DNA of 6,059 bases from an uncultured Pirellula sp. Lineage in GTDB: Bacteria > Planctomycetota > Planctomycetia > Pirellulales > Pirellulaceae. The stretch is taken from contig CAILTZ010000719.1 of the NCBI GenBank assembly GCA_903837255.1, positions 1 through 6,059 on the forward strand. The letters run 5' to 3'. The position numbers and the translations under genes were made by a program. This document shows positions 1-6,059 of the stretch, piece by piece; within the stretch, counting starts at the first letter, position 1, and each line of letters starts with the position of its first letter. The notes beneath the pieces were generated by a model. The model was given only the letters and a program-made list of their open reading frames with translations. It did no database searches and had not been told where the DNA came from.

Positions 1-686
1 CACTCCATGAGATGATTCGCGAGACAAGAGCTTATGCCAAGGCCAAGCTTTCGGATCCAAAAACGACCATCGATATGCGACTCGAGGCGATGATCCCGGT
101 CGTCGAGGGGAAAACCCCCGTGATGATCGTCGCTAATGCCAGCAAGCAGATTCAAACAGCCGTCGCGTTCTGTCAGCAGCACGGTCTGAAGATGGTGCTC
201 TTCGGTGGAGCCGACGCGATGCACTGTGCACAGCTTTTGAAAGAAGCCGACATTCCAGTGATCCTCGCTGCTGTTTACCGACTTCCGAGTCGACGCGATG
301 CAGCCTACGATGCGATGTACGCACTACCGGGCCAATTGCAGGCCGAAGGGATCCGGTTCAGCATCGCTAGCGATGGACGCTTCGGTGCCTCTGGCGTTCG
401 CAATCTACCTTATCATGCCGCTGTCGCCTGCGGCTTTGGACTCGATCCCGAAGCTGCCTTGCGCTCGATCACCCTGTCTCCTGCAGAGATTTATGGCGTT
501 GCCGATCGAATCGGGTCGCTGCAACCTGGCAAAGATGCTTCGGTGTTCATCAGCAACGGCGATATCCTCGAAACGGCAACCCAAGTCCAACAGGCTTGGG
601 TGCAAGGTCGCAAGGTCGACTTGAGCAGCCGACACACCGATCTGTACGACAAGTACAAAACCAAATACCAACAGTTAAGCAAATAG
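1..686 (+). CDS. Amidohydrolase family protein, imidazolonepropionase-like (C-terminal part, 5' end outside window)
   Basis: The reading frame is open to the left edge (first full codon at 3), so the ATG at 12 is probably internal and only about 227 C-terminal residues are visible; whole family members are usually 400 residues or more. The visible part matches the end of a COG1228-type metal-dependent amidohydrolase barrel. It has a strand with SIASDG (Asp codon 372-374, the expected strand-8 metal/catalytic Asp), then NLPYHAA, then the typical tail in which a PAEIYGVADRIGSL stretch is followed by QPGKDASVFISNGD, the return to the small beta domain that flanks the barrel. Such enzymes hydrolyse C-N bonds in cyclic or peptide-like substrates; the substrate here cannot be read. 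The segments that should hold the strand-5 and strand-6 His ligands read MIVANAS and MVLFGGADAM, with no His at the expected places. The gene is convergent with the WD40 gene and overlaps its end by 12 bp. The family call is firm; enzymatic activity is uncertain. Confidence 0.87.
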   Translation, partial: LHEMIRETRAYAKAKLSDPKTTIDMRLEAMIPVVEGKTPVMIVANASKQIQTAVAFCQQHGLKMVLFGGADAMHCAQLLKEADIPVILAAVYRLPSRRDAAYDAMYALPGQLQAEGIRFSIASDGRFGASGVRNLPYHAAVACGFGLDPEAALRSITLSPAEIYGVADRIGSLQPGKDASVFISNGDILETATQVQQAWVQGRKVDLSSRHTDLYDKYKTKYQQLSK

Positions 687-1664
687 ACCGCTAATGCGTA
701 AATGTTGGTCGAAGTGGGCCGTCGCGACGAGCCCTTTGCCGACGTGAATGTCCATGTCCCGGGCTAAACTAGGTAGCCCGGCGCGATGAAACTCTTTCTC
801 TTGGGTGGCATTGAAGAAAAGCAAGATCCCACCCGATGAACCTCCCGAGACGGCGGTAACCGTTGCGTCGTTGACCGCCGCGACGCGGTAGAGCAGTCCA
901 CCCGGGATCCCGTCGCAAACATGGGACTTGGCAAGCACCCCGTCGCTCCAATTGAATCGCAGCAAGAGGGGCTCGTGCACGGCTCCAAAGGGATTGCTCC
1001 CTTTGTGGGTGCCCGCTGCAAAAACCTCGTTGCCGCTTGGTGAAATGGCCAGCGACCGCACACCTCCAAACTCAGCGTTCTGCCCCTTGTTGGGATTGTA
1101 CAACGTCGCTCCATCGAGGGTCCGAACCAACGAGCGATCGTCGAGCTTCCATACGCAGATCTTGCCCATCAAATCCCCAGTCAACAAATGCTTGCCGTCG
1201 GGATGGAACGCGGCGCTGTAGATGTGCCGTTCATGGGCCGGCCACTCGTGGAGCTTCTCACCCGTATCGGTCTTCCACAACCGGATCACTCGATCGTTTC
1301 CGACCGAAACAACCATGCTGCCATCGGCCGAAATCTCAACCCCTCGGATCCAACCCTGGTGAGCTTCCACCGCGCGGATGATCTTTGGCTCGGCTTCGTT
1401 GATAGCCCACCAGATCAGCCTCCCCTCGCAACCCCCAGAAATCAACTGATCTCCCGTCTTGGAATACGTCAGTGCCTGGACCCAACTGTCATGCCCCTTG
1501 AGCAGCACCTTCTGGCCGTCGGCGATGTTCCAACGCTGGAGTTGATTGTCCTGGGAGGTGCTCACGCACTGTTCTGCGGTTGGCGATATACGGCAAGCGA
1601 TCAACGGCGAGTCGGCCTTCCATTGATGCACCACATGCGATTTGGTGACATCCAACTCGATCAT
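675..1664 (-). CDS. WD40 repeat beta-propeller protein
   Basis: A 329-residue protein built almost entirely of WD40-like repeats, probably one seven-bladed propeller. The clearest blades end in LQRW (res 42-45), LIWW (83-86), IRLW (127-130) and ICVW (169-172). GH/AH dipeptides open blades near 57 (KGHDSW), 101 (AHQGW) and 143 (AHERH), and D-G turns are seen at 114-115 and 156-157. Later blades (about 180-329) are more divergent, with a longer insertion around 185-200 and 218-232. Propellers of this kind are protein-interaction platforms; no catalytic motif is visible. The chosen start is the ATG at 1664, which overlaps the upstream DUF1501 stop as ATGA and has a GGAAGG Shine-Dalgarno-like sequence 7 nt upstream. 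The frame stays open back to 1886, but that part lies over the conserved DUF1501 C-terminus and does not look like WD40 sequence. No signal peptide is visible, unlike its two operon partners. The stop (TAA, 677-675) lies inside the end of the convergent amidohydrolase gene. Confidence 0.9.
   Translation of the reverse strand: MIELDVTKSHVVHQWKADSPLIACRISPTAEQCVSTSQDNQLQRWNIADGQKVLLKGHDSWVQALTYSKTGDQLISGGCEGRLIWWAINEAEPKIIRAVEAHQGWIRGVEISADGSMVVSVGNDRVIRLWKTDTGEKLHEWPAHERHIYSAAFHPDGKHLLTGDLMGKICVWKLDDRSLVRTLDGATLYNPNKGQNAEFGGVRSLAISPSGNEVFAAGTHKGSNPFGAVHEPLLLRFNWSDGVLAKSHVCDGIPGGLLYRVAAVNDATVTAVSGGSSGGILLFFNATQEKEFHRAGLPSLARDMDIHVGKGLVATAHFDQHLRISGLFA
759..781. repeat. Perfect 8-bp GC-rich inverted repeat (possible hairpin) inside the WD40 gene
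   Basis: CCGGGCTA (759-766) and TAGCCCGG (774-781) are perfect reverse complements around a 7-base loop. The site lies in the last part of the WD40 coding sequence and 73 bases beyond the stop of the + strand amidohydrolase gene. On the + strand a pyrimidine-rich stretch (CTCTTTCTCTT, starting about 10 bases past the stem) follows, but no immediate T-run. About one such repeat is expected by chance in 6 kb, so any function is uncertain. Confidence 0.3.
1661..1664 (-). promoter_or_regulatory. ATGA stop/start overlap coupling the DUF1501 and WD40 genes
   Basis: On the - strand the WD40 start codon ATG (1664-1662) overlaps the DUF1501 stop codon TGA (1663-1661). This layout is typical of translational coupling by ribosomes that terminate and restart, and supports a shared mRNA and matched output of the two proteins. 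Confidence 0.85.
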
Positions 1665-2971
1665 ACCAGAACCTTCCAAATCGGTTCTGCTGCTGGATCT
1701 GCGATCGGCAGTTCTCGCCCATCGACCATGAGCGACTGGCTCGAGTCGACTCCGACGGCCCGGAGGATCGTATGGAAGATATCTCCGTGGTCGACCTGTC
1801 CGTCCGTGACTTCGGTCCCCTCTGCGTTGGTCTGGCCATACGCTGCACCCCTGGCTACCTTGGCACCGGCCATAACGACCGACCAAGCCTTGGACCAGTG
1901 ATCGCGCCCGTAGTACAAGTTGATGTTCGGAGTACGTCCGAACTCACTCAGGACAACCACCAGTGTCTTTTCGAGCATCCCGCGCTGGGCAAGGTCCTCG
2001 ATAAAGGTCGCAAAGGCAATGTCGAACTCTCCGACCTGCTCGATATGAAAATTGAAGTTGTCGTTGTGGGTGTCGTAGTTCGAATGGGTGACCTGCACAA
2101 ACGAGACCCCGTTCTCCAATAGCCGCCGAGCGACCAAGCATTGACGGCCGAGTTCTGAGTTGCCATACATGTCCTGGGCAGATTGAGACTCCTTGCTGAC
2201 GTCGAACACCTCGCGGCGTTCCATGAGCTTCAAGGCTTGTTCGTAGGAGTGCGTATACGCGTCGGTGACGGCCGATCGGCGCTGAGTGAGGTACTGCTCG
2301 TTGATCTTGCGACGCAGTTCATGACGACGGGCCTCAGCCTCAGCAGCGATCGCATCGGGCTTGTTCGAATTCTGCGGAGGTTTGTCCCCACCCAGATGAA
2401 TGCTGTTGAATTTCGGGCCCAGATACGCCGCCTCGTTGCCTCGTCCGCCCCCACCACCCGGAGTGACGATGATGTGACCAGGCAAACCGGTCTGTTCATC
2501 GTGCAGCATCTTGGCAGCCACCGACCCGACTTGAGGATACTCCGCGGCCGGGGTTTGGCGTCTGCCGGTGAGCATCATATAAGCCCCTTTGCCGTGATCG
2601 TCCTCGGAGGTGTTGACACCTCGCAAGAGACACAGATGGTGCATTTGCTTTGCGGTCTTGGGCAATAGCTCGCAGATATGGATTCCCGGCACGCTTGTGG
2701 GTATCGCCCGAAACGGTCCGCCGGTGCGCGTCGAAGGCTTTGGATCCCAGCTTTCTAACTGGCTCAAACCCCCGTGCATGTTGAACACCACGACCCGATA
2801 GTCTTGCTTGGCAATCGCATTGGCTGACGCACCCTGTGAAAGGGTCGCAACCACTCCCCCGGTCTTCAAGGCGGCAGCACCTAGGGCGGTGCCACCGGTG
2901 GTACCGAGGAACTTTCGGCGACTGAGCGCATGGTCCACAGATCCGCACGCGTATCGAGCTCGATGGGTCAT
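1661..2971 (-). CDS. DUF1501 domain-containing protein, Tat-exported
   Basis: A 436-residue member of the DUF1501 family, which is related to the alkaline phosphatase/sulfatase fold and is of unknown substrate. The N-terminus carries a twin-arginine signal: SRRKFLG at residues 17-23, a small-residue hydrophobic stretch to about 44, and Ala-x-Ala cleavage candidates near 48-52. Export by Tat suggests the protein folds, perhaps around metal or another cofactor, before crossing the membrane. Family motifs follow: MHGGLSQLESWDPKP (65-79), LLRGVNTSEDDHGKG (115-129), THSNYDTHND (295-304), LSEFGRTPN (341-349), GRDHW (355-359) and DHGDIFHTILRAVGVD near 394-409. The conserved Asp/His residues are plausible metal ligands. 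The start is the ATG at 2971, with GGAG 6 nt upstream; an in-frame TTG at 2983 would add four residues but sits on that GGAG. The gene follows the DUF1549/DUF1553 gene after 57 bp, a pairing common in Planctomycetes, and is coupled by ATGA to the WD40 gene. Confidence 0.93.
   Translation of the reverse strand: MTHRARYACGSVDHALSRRKFLGTTGGTALGAAALKTGGVVATLSQGASANAIAKQDYRVVVFNMHGGLSQLESWDPKPSTRTGGPFRAIPTSVPGIHICELLPKTAKQMHHLCLLRGVNTSEDDHGKGAYMMLTGRRQTPAAEYPQVGSVAAKMLHDEQTGLPGHIIVTPGGGGGRGNEAAYLGPKFNSIHLGGDKPPQNSNKPDAIAAEAEARRHELRRKINEQYLTQRRSAVTDAYTHSYEQALKLMERREVFDVSKESQSAQDMYGNSELGRQCLVARRLLENGVSFVQVTHSNYDTHNDNFNFHIEQVGEFDIAFATFIEDLAQRGMLEKTLVVVLSEFGRTPNINLYYGRDHWSKAWSVVMAGAKVARGAAYGQTNAEGTEVTDGQVDHGDIFHTILRAVGVDSSQSLMVDGRELPIADPAAEPIWKVLV
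1672..1677 (-). promoter_or_regulatory. Shine-Dalgarno-like site of the WD40 gene
   Basis: GGAAGG on the - strand, inside the last codons of the DUF1501 gene, lies 7 nt before the WD40 ATG. With the ATGA overlap it supports the chosen start of the WD40 protein. Confidence 0.6.
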
Positions 2972-3028
2972 GGTTTGCTCCAATGGATGGGTGTTGTTTA
3001 GGTTCGATGGATTGTTAGTGTTGAGTTC
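2972..3028 (-). other. Short intergenic gap within the operon
   Basis: These 57 bp separate the DUF1549/DUF1553 stop (TAA, 3031-3029) from the DUF1501 ATG. Apart from the GGAG ribosome binding site no hairpin, T-run or convincing promoter is visible, which fits read-through of a single operon mRNA. Confidence 0.6.
2978..2981 (-). promoter_or_regulatory. Shine-Dalgarno site of the DUF1501 gene
   Basis: On the - strand GGAG is followed by CAAACC and then ATG, a 6-nt spacer. This decides the start in favour of the ATG at 2971 over the in-frame TTG at 2983-2981, which overlaps the GGAG itself. Confidence 0.7.
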
Positions 3029-6028
3029 TTAGGGATATAGCCGGAATTCCACTCCAGCGAGAATTCCCCAAACCAGTTCATGGATCACGGCGGGCTTTGT
3101 ATCTAACGCTTTACTGATCGTTTCAGGAATCCATTCTAGTTCCGAGGCTGTCGCCGGTCTGGCTAATAAACCGCGAGCCAGCAACTGCGTCGCGGCCAGA
3201 GGGTCCGGCGATTGGATCGCAAGATTCGTCAGATTGGTTCCGCTGGGGGCAGCCCAAGCGTAAACCGACCCGCCGTTGGCAACAAACAGGGCTTGGTCTG
3301 GCGAAGCAAAGAAATCGTCGCTGGTTTGCCCTACCCCAGAGGAGTAAAGGTTTGAAAAAGTATCGATGTTCCCTTGCAGCTTGTCTCGCGCTGAGCGGAC
3401 GGCCTGCAACATTCTTGCTTGCTGCTGCTCGGCTGGAGCATCGGCAGCCAGCGGGGCATTCTTGTCCAGTTCCGCTCTCTCGTTGGCGATGTAATTAGTA
3501 TGAATATTCGTCGCCGCCAGTATCGACCATCCAAACTGTTCGGGGCTCAGGGCTCGTTCGGGAGCCACTGCAAAGACGGCTTGGCAACTCTCGTCGACCT
3601 GTGCCTTGAGCATTGTGCATTCTTCCGCAAGTTTTCCGACCTGCGAGCTGATTGTCTCGATCGTAGTCTTATGGGTGTCCAAGGCTCCTTGCTGAGCTTG
3701 GGCCTTGTTCATCGCATTGGCCATCAGCATTTTGCTCTCTTCGAATCTCCTTTGCATCTCTCCAAGGGCCACTTGGAGTTGCTTCATCTGCGGTTCGAGC
3801 GTGCCGATTTCGGCACTCCTAGAAACCAAACTCGCATCGAGCTGAGCAATTGCCGAATCGATGGATGCGGGATCGGCTACCAAGCCCTTGGTCTCAGCCA
3901 GCTGGGTTTTCACCGAAGTGAGCTTGTCTTTTTGGGCGGCGAGCTCTTTCCATTTGCCCTGGATCGGTTCGAGCTCTTTGGTGGTCTGATCCATGGTCCC
4001 TTGCAAGCCGGCCATCGCTTGCTCGGCTGCTAGTTTTTCATTGTTGGCCGCAAGCAGGGACTCCTGCATCGGAGTGATCTGAGAGGCAAGCTGTGCAAGC
4101 TGCACTTGACTCGTCGTCGCTTGGGCGCTGCGATCTAGCCACATCGAGACGCGTTCGAGCCGCTCGGCTCGTTGCGAAATCATCGCCGCCTTGCGACGAG
4201 TGGCTTGGAATACCTCTCTGGCTTGGGTCATCGCGATATCAGCTTGTTGGAGCTGTTGTTCAACCGGAGTCAACCGATCGACGACCGCCTTCCATTCGCT
4301 TCGTTTGGTCTCTTTGACTCCAGCGGCTGCATCCCGCGCGGTGGCAGCCGTCGTGGCGGCCTGTTCGGCTGCCGTAACCTGGGGCTTGAGGGCTTCGATC
4401 TTTGCTCGGGTACTGACGATGCTATTTTGGATATCCGGATCGTCCCCGAGCGCTTTGGCCTGCTCGAGTTTCTGGGCAGCTTCGTCGAGCAAGGCCACTT
4501 TCTGGGCGATCGCCTTATGAGCCGCTGAGGCTTTGTCGAATGCGACGAGCGTGTCGTTCCATTTCTTATTGGCATCGTTGAAGCCGGCTTCGGCACCGTC
4601 GAGCTCGGCCCGTATGGCGATACGGGACTTTTGAACCTCACGCCAAGCGTTGGCGGCGGTTTCGTAAGCGGTTTGCTTTTCCTTCCACACGGCCTCCGCC
4701 GCTGCGATTTGGGAGTTGGCTGCTACCAAAGCTTCAGTGAGCTGAGTCCTCCAAGCGACCGCCTCGGGGGCTTGGACCTGCACCACTCCACGAGCATCTA
4801 CCAAGGCATGGATCGGTATGCTGCGACCGCGTTTGTAAGTTTCACTCAATGCAATTTGTCGCAGGATCGTCGTTGCATCGAATTTGGATTCGACCAACGA
4901 ATCGGTCAGAATTTTGAGCAATTCAGGATTGCTAGGGGGATTGTCAAAGTGTTGCATATCCAGGGGATGAACCAAACCTCGACCGAACATCAAAGCCCAC
5001 AAGCGATTAGCCCAGTTCTCCGAAAAGGCTCGATTGGAAGCTTGCAGCTGACCGGCCAGCAGGGCGCGACGGCTCTGGACCGGTGCACTGGCAAGCCCAC
5101 CAAAGGAGCCTTCGCGAGGCGCAGGTTCATAACGCTCGTCGGGAGCCGCATACGGTTCAAAGTGTTCGGCTTGGCCCGGAGCTCGGGTCGCAGAGCGAAA
5201 CGGTACGCCTTTGTTGAAGACCGACTCGAACGGAGCGTCACCGGCGGCCTTTTCGATATACATCTGGAGTTTCTGCTCGGCTCCTTTTTCATCGAGGGTC
5301 TTGCCCTCCGCTAGCGAACCTGCCGAAACATAGGCCAAGAGACCATGGTAGTCGATTTGCAGATAGTCCTCGATTTGCGGGTGATCGTGGCACTGCGCAC
5401 ACTGCATGTCCTTGCCGAAAAAGACTCGCCCAACATCGCGGGCGATGGCATGCGAATCCCCTCCCCGTTCCAGGAAGAATCGTTGCTGAGCCCGCGCGGT
5501 TTTGTTCCACCAAGGGCTCTGGACGATGCCTCGCAGGAGCGTGTCCAAGGGGGTGTTGGAATCGACCGAGGATCGCAAGAAGGCGATCCAGGTCGCTCGA
5601 TCCACGTGCTGGTAAGCTCGGCGTTGCAGCAAAGTCTTGTCGTACCAATCAACCATCCGCTCACGATGAAGCGGATCGGCCAAAAATTTCTCGACCCAAC
5701 GGGCCCAGCGCCCTTCGACCGGTTCGGCCAGATAAGCATCGATTTCTTCGAGCGAAGGAACCGTGTTGCGCAAGTCCAGCGAGAGCCGTCGGAGTTGCTG
5801 GGTCTCCATCGCCGGACCCGCCATGAGCCAGGGCATGTCGGCTGCCGCCGCCGCATCGATCCGCTGATGAAGGTTGTCGATTTGCCCCAGCGATTGCCCC
5901 AGAGTTTGACCCGAGAAAACAATCGCCGAAAGGCAAACAAACAGTGGGCCGCTTGCCCAGATCCAACAGATCGATGGCAATAAGGCTAGAGCCCAAGCGG
6001 TGCGTTGCAACGGAATCAATCCGCTCAT
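3029..6028 (-). CDS. DUF1549/DUF1553 (PSCyt2/PSD1) protein with a large internal coiled coil
   Basis: A 999-residue protein. Residues 11-38 are strongly hydrophobic (signal peptide or membrane anchor), so it should act outside the cytoplasmic membrane. DUF1549 covers roughly 55-235: TQQLRRLSLDLRNTVPSLEE (76-95), WWNKTARAQQRFFLER (173-188) and CAQCHDHP (210-217), a CxxCH haem-c-like motif. A spacer with VFNKGVPFR (270-278) and SRRALLA (319-325) leads to the DUF1553 core: SNRAFSENWANRLWALMFGR (331-350), GLVHPLD, NPPSNPELL, then LRQIALSETYKRG (389-401). About 390 residues of Ala/Gln/Glu/Lys-rich helix follow (about 425-815). The end resumes DUF1553-like sequence: LSPEQFGWSILAAT (827-840), DQALFVANGG (911-920), LLARPATASELEW (954-966) and VEFRLYP at the terminus. 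No separate N-terminal PSCyt1 domain is present. The start is the ATG at 6028; no strong ribosome binding site is visible in the 31 bases left upstream, and the next Met (res 65) would lose the export segment. Function is unknown; a role in polysaccharide or redox processes is only conjecture. Confidence 0.92.
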   Translation of the reverse strand: MSGLIPLQRTAWALALLPSICWIWASGPLFVCLSAIVFSGQTLGQSLGQIDNLHQRIDAAAAADMPWLMAGPAMETQQLRRLSLDLRNTVPSLEEIDAYLAEPVEGRWARWVEKFLADPLHRERMVDWYDKTLLQRRAYQHVDRATWIAFLRSSVDSNTPLDTLLRGIVQSPWWNKTARAQQRFFLERGGDSHAIARDVGRVFFGKDMQCAQCHDHPQIEDYLQIDYHGLLAYVSAGSLAEGKTLDEKGAEQKLQMYIEKAAGDAPFESVFNKGVPFRSATRAPGQAEHFEPYAAPDERYEPAPREGSFGGLASAPVQSRRALLAGQLQASNRAFSENWANRLWALMFGRGLVHPLDMQHFDNPPSNPELLKILTDSLVESKFDATTILRQIALSETYKRGRSIPIHALVDARGVVQVQAPEAVAWRTQLTEALVAANSQIAAAEAVWKEKQTAYETAANAWREVQKSRIAIRAELDGAEAGFNDANKKWNDTLVAFDKASAAHKAIAQKVALLDEAAQKLEQAKALGDDPDIQNSIVSTRAKIEALKPQVTAAEQAATTAATARDAAAGVKETKRSEWKAVVDRLTPVEQQLQQADIAMTQAREVFQATRRKAAMISQRAERLERVSMWLDRSAQATTSQVQLAQLASQITPMQESLLAANNEKLAAEQAMAGLQGTMDQTTKELEPIQGKWKELAAQKDKLTSVKTQLAETKGLVADPASIDSAIAQLDASLVSRSAEIGTLEPQMKQLQVALGEMQRRFEESKMLMANAMNKAQAQQGALDTHKTTIETISSQVGKLAEECTMLKAQVDESCQAVFAVAPERALSPEQFGWSILAATNIHTNYIANERAELDKNAPLAADAPAEQQQARMLQAVRSARDKLQGNIDTFSNLYSSGVGQTSDDFFASPDQALFVANGGSVYAWAAPSGTNLTNLAIQSPDPLAATQLLARGLLARPATASELEWIPETISKALDTKPAVIHELVWGILAGVEFRLYP
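3584..4756 (-). other. Region encoding an extended coiled coil within the DUF1553 protein
   Basis: This encodes about residues 425-815 of the DUF1549/DUF1553 protein. The sequence is dominated by Ala, Gln, Glu, Lys and Leu with spaced hydrophobic residues, no Gly-rich or beta-like stretches, and Pro only at a few places (about 531, 549, 588, 653, 688, 720 and 746) that probably mark breaks or hairpin turns between helices. Heptad-like stretches include LAQLASQ, KEKQTAYETA and MQRRFEESKM. Two Cys lie near the end (804 and 815). The segment boundaries are estimated by eye. Confidence 0.75.
5387..5401 (-). other. CxxCH (haem-c-like) motif codons
   Basis: The codons TGT GCG CAG TGC CAC encode C210-A-Q-C-H214 in the DUF1549 domain, followed by DHP. 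In this family the motif is conserved and gave rise to the name 'planctomycete cytochrome'. It is the only CxxCH in the protein. Covalent haem attachment is inferred from the motif and the exported location, not shown. Confidence 0.7.
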
Positions 6029-6059
6029 GGTCCGACTCGATCTTCAGGCAGGGTAAGGC

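Noticed and set aside
1665..1886. 74-residue N-terminal extension of the WD40 reading frame
   Set aside because: It overlaps the conserved C-terminus of DUF1501 in another frame, is Arg/Ser/Gly-rich without WD40 character, and the ATG at 1664 has both a coupling overlap and a ribosome binding site.
1188..1901. Long + strand open frame (237 codons) opposite the WD40 and DUF1501 genes
   Set aside because: It is antisense to two well-supported genes, crosses their junction, and its translation resembles no known family; such frames arise from codon bias.
2972..2983. TTG at 2983 as the start of the DUF1501 protein
   Set aside because: The TTG overlaps the GGAG that serves the ATG at 2971 and would leave no ribosome binding site of its own; the four extra residues add nothing to the Tat signal.
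3419..4033. Long + strand open frame (204 codons) opposite the coiled-coil region
   Set aside because: It is a mirror of the Ala/Gln/Glu/Leu codon pattern of the coiled coil; its Leu/Gly/Phe-rich product has no recognisable domain.
4609..4626. Perfect 7-bp inverted repeat CCCGTAT/ATACGGG with a 4-base loop
   Set aside because: It lies deep inside a coding region, has no T-run in the gene's direction, and a stem of this size is expected about twice by chance in a 6-kb window.
4631..5314. + strand open frame (227 codons) opposite the DUF1549/DUF1553 gene
   Set aside because: It is antisense to a strongly conserved domain, with no ribosome binding site or family resemblance noted.

Overview
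The window looks like chromosomal DNA of a planctomycete, probably of the Pirellulaceae/Rhodopirellula type. The main reason is its central pair of genes: a DUF1549/DUF1553 protein (the planctomycete 'PSCyt2/PSD1' architecture) next to a Tat-exported DUF1501 protein. These families are strongly expanded and usually adjacent in Planctomycetes. The moderate GC content and dense gene packing fit. The lineage is inferred from gene families, not from a marker gene.

Layout: four genes fill almost the whole window. On the + strand, the 3' half of an amidohydrolase gene (imidazolonepropionase-like, COG1228 type) enters from the left edge and stops at 686. The other three genes are on the - strand and read right to left. 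They are a 999-residue DUF1549/DUF1553 protein (6028-3029), a 436-residue DUF1501 protein (2971-1661) and a 329-residue WD40 beta-propeller protein (1664-675). The gap between the first two is 57 bp. The last two share an ATGA stop/start overlap, so the three genes very probably form one operon. The WD40 gene and the amidohydrolase converge and overlap tail to tail by 12 bp. No stretch longer than about 60 bp lies outside a gene, and no RNA gene, mobile element, CRISPR array or long repeat was seen.

How the genes may work together: the large protein has an N-terminal hydrophobic export/anchor segment and one haem-c-like CxxCH motif. The DUF1501 protein has a twin-arginine signal peptide and belongs to a family related to the alkaline phosphatase/sulfatase fold. 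Both should therefore act outside the cytoplasmic membrane, in the periplasm/paryphoplasm. The WD40 protein is translationally coupled to them and could be a scaffold or partner, but it shows no signal peptide. The biochemical role of this triad is not established. The most unusual feature is a run of about 390 residues of predicted coiled coil inside the DUF1553 part of the large protein, which separates the conserved DUF1553 core from its C-terminal end.
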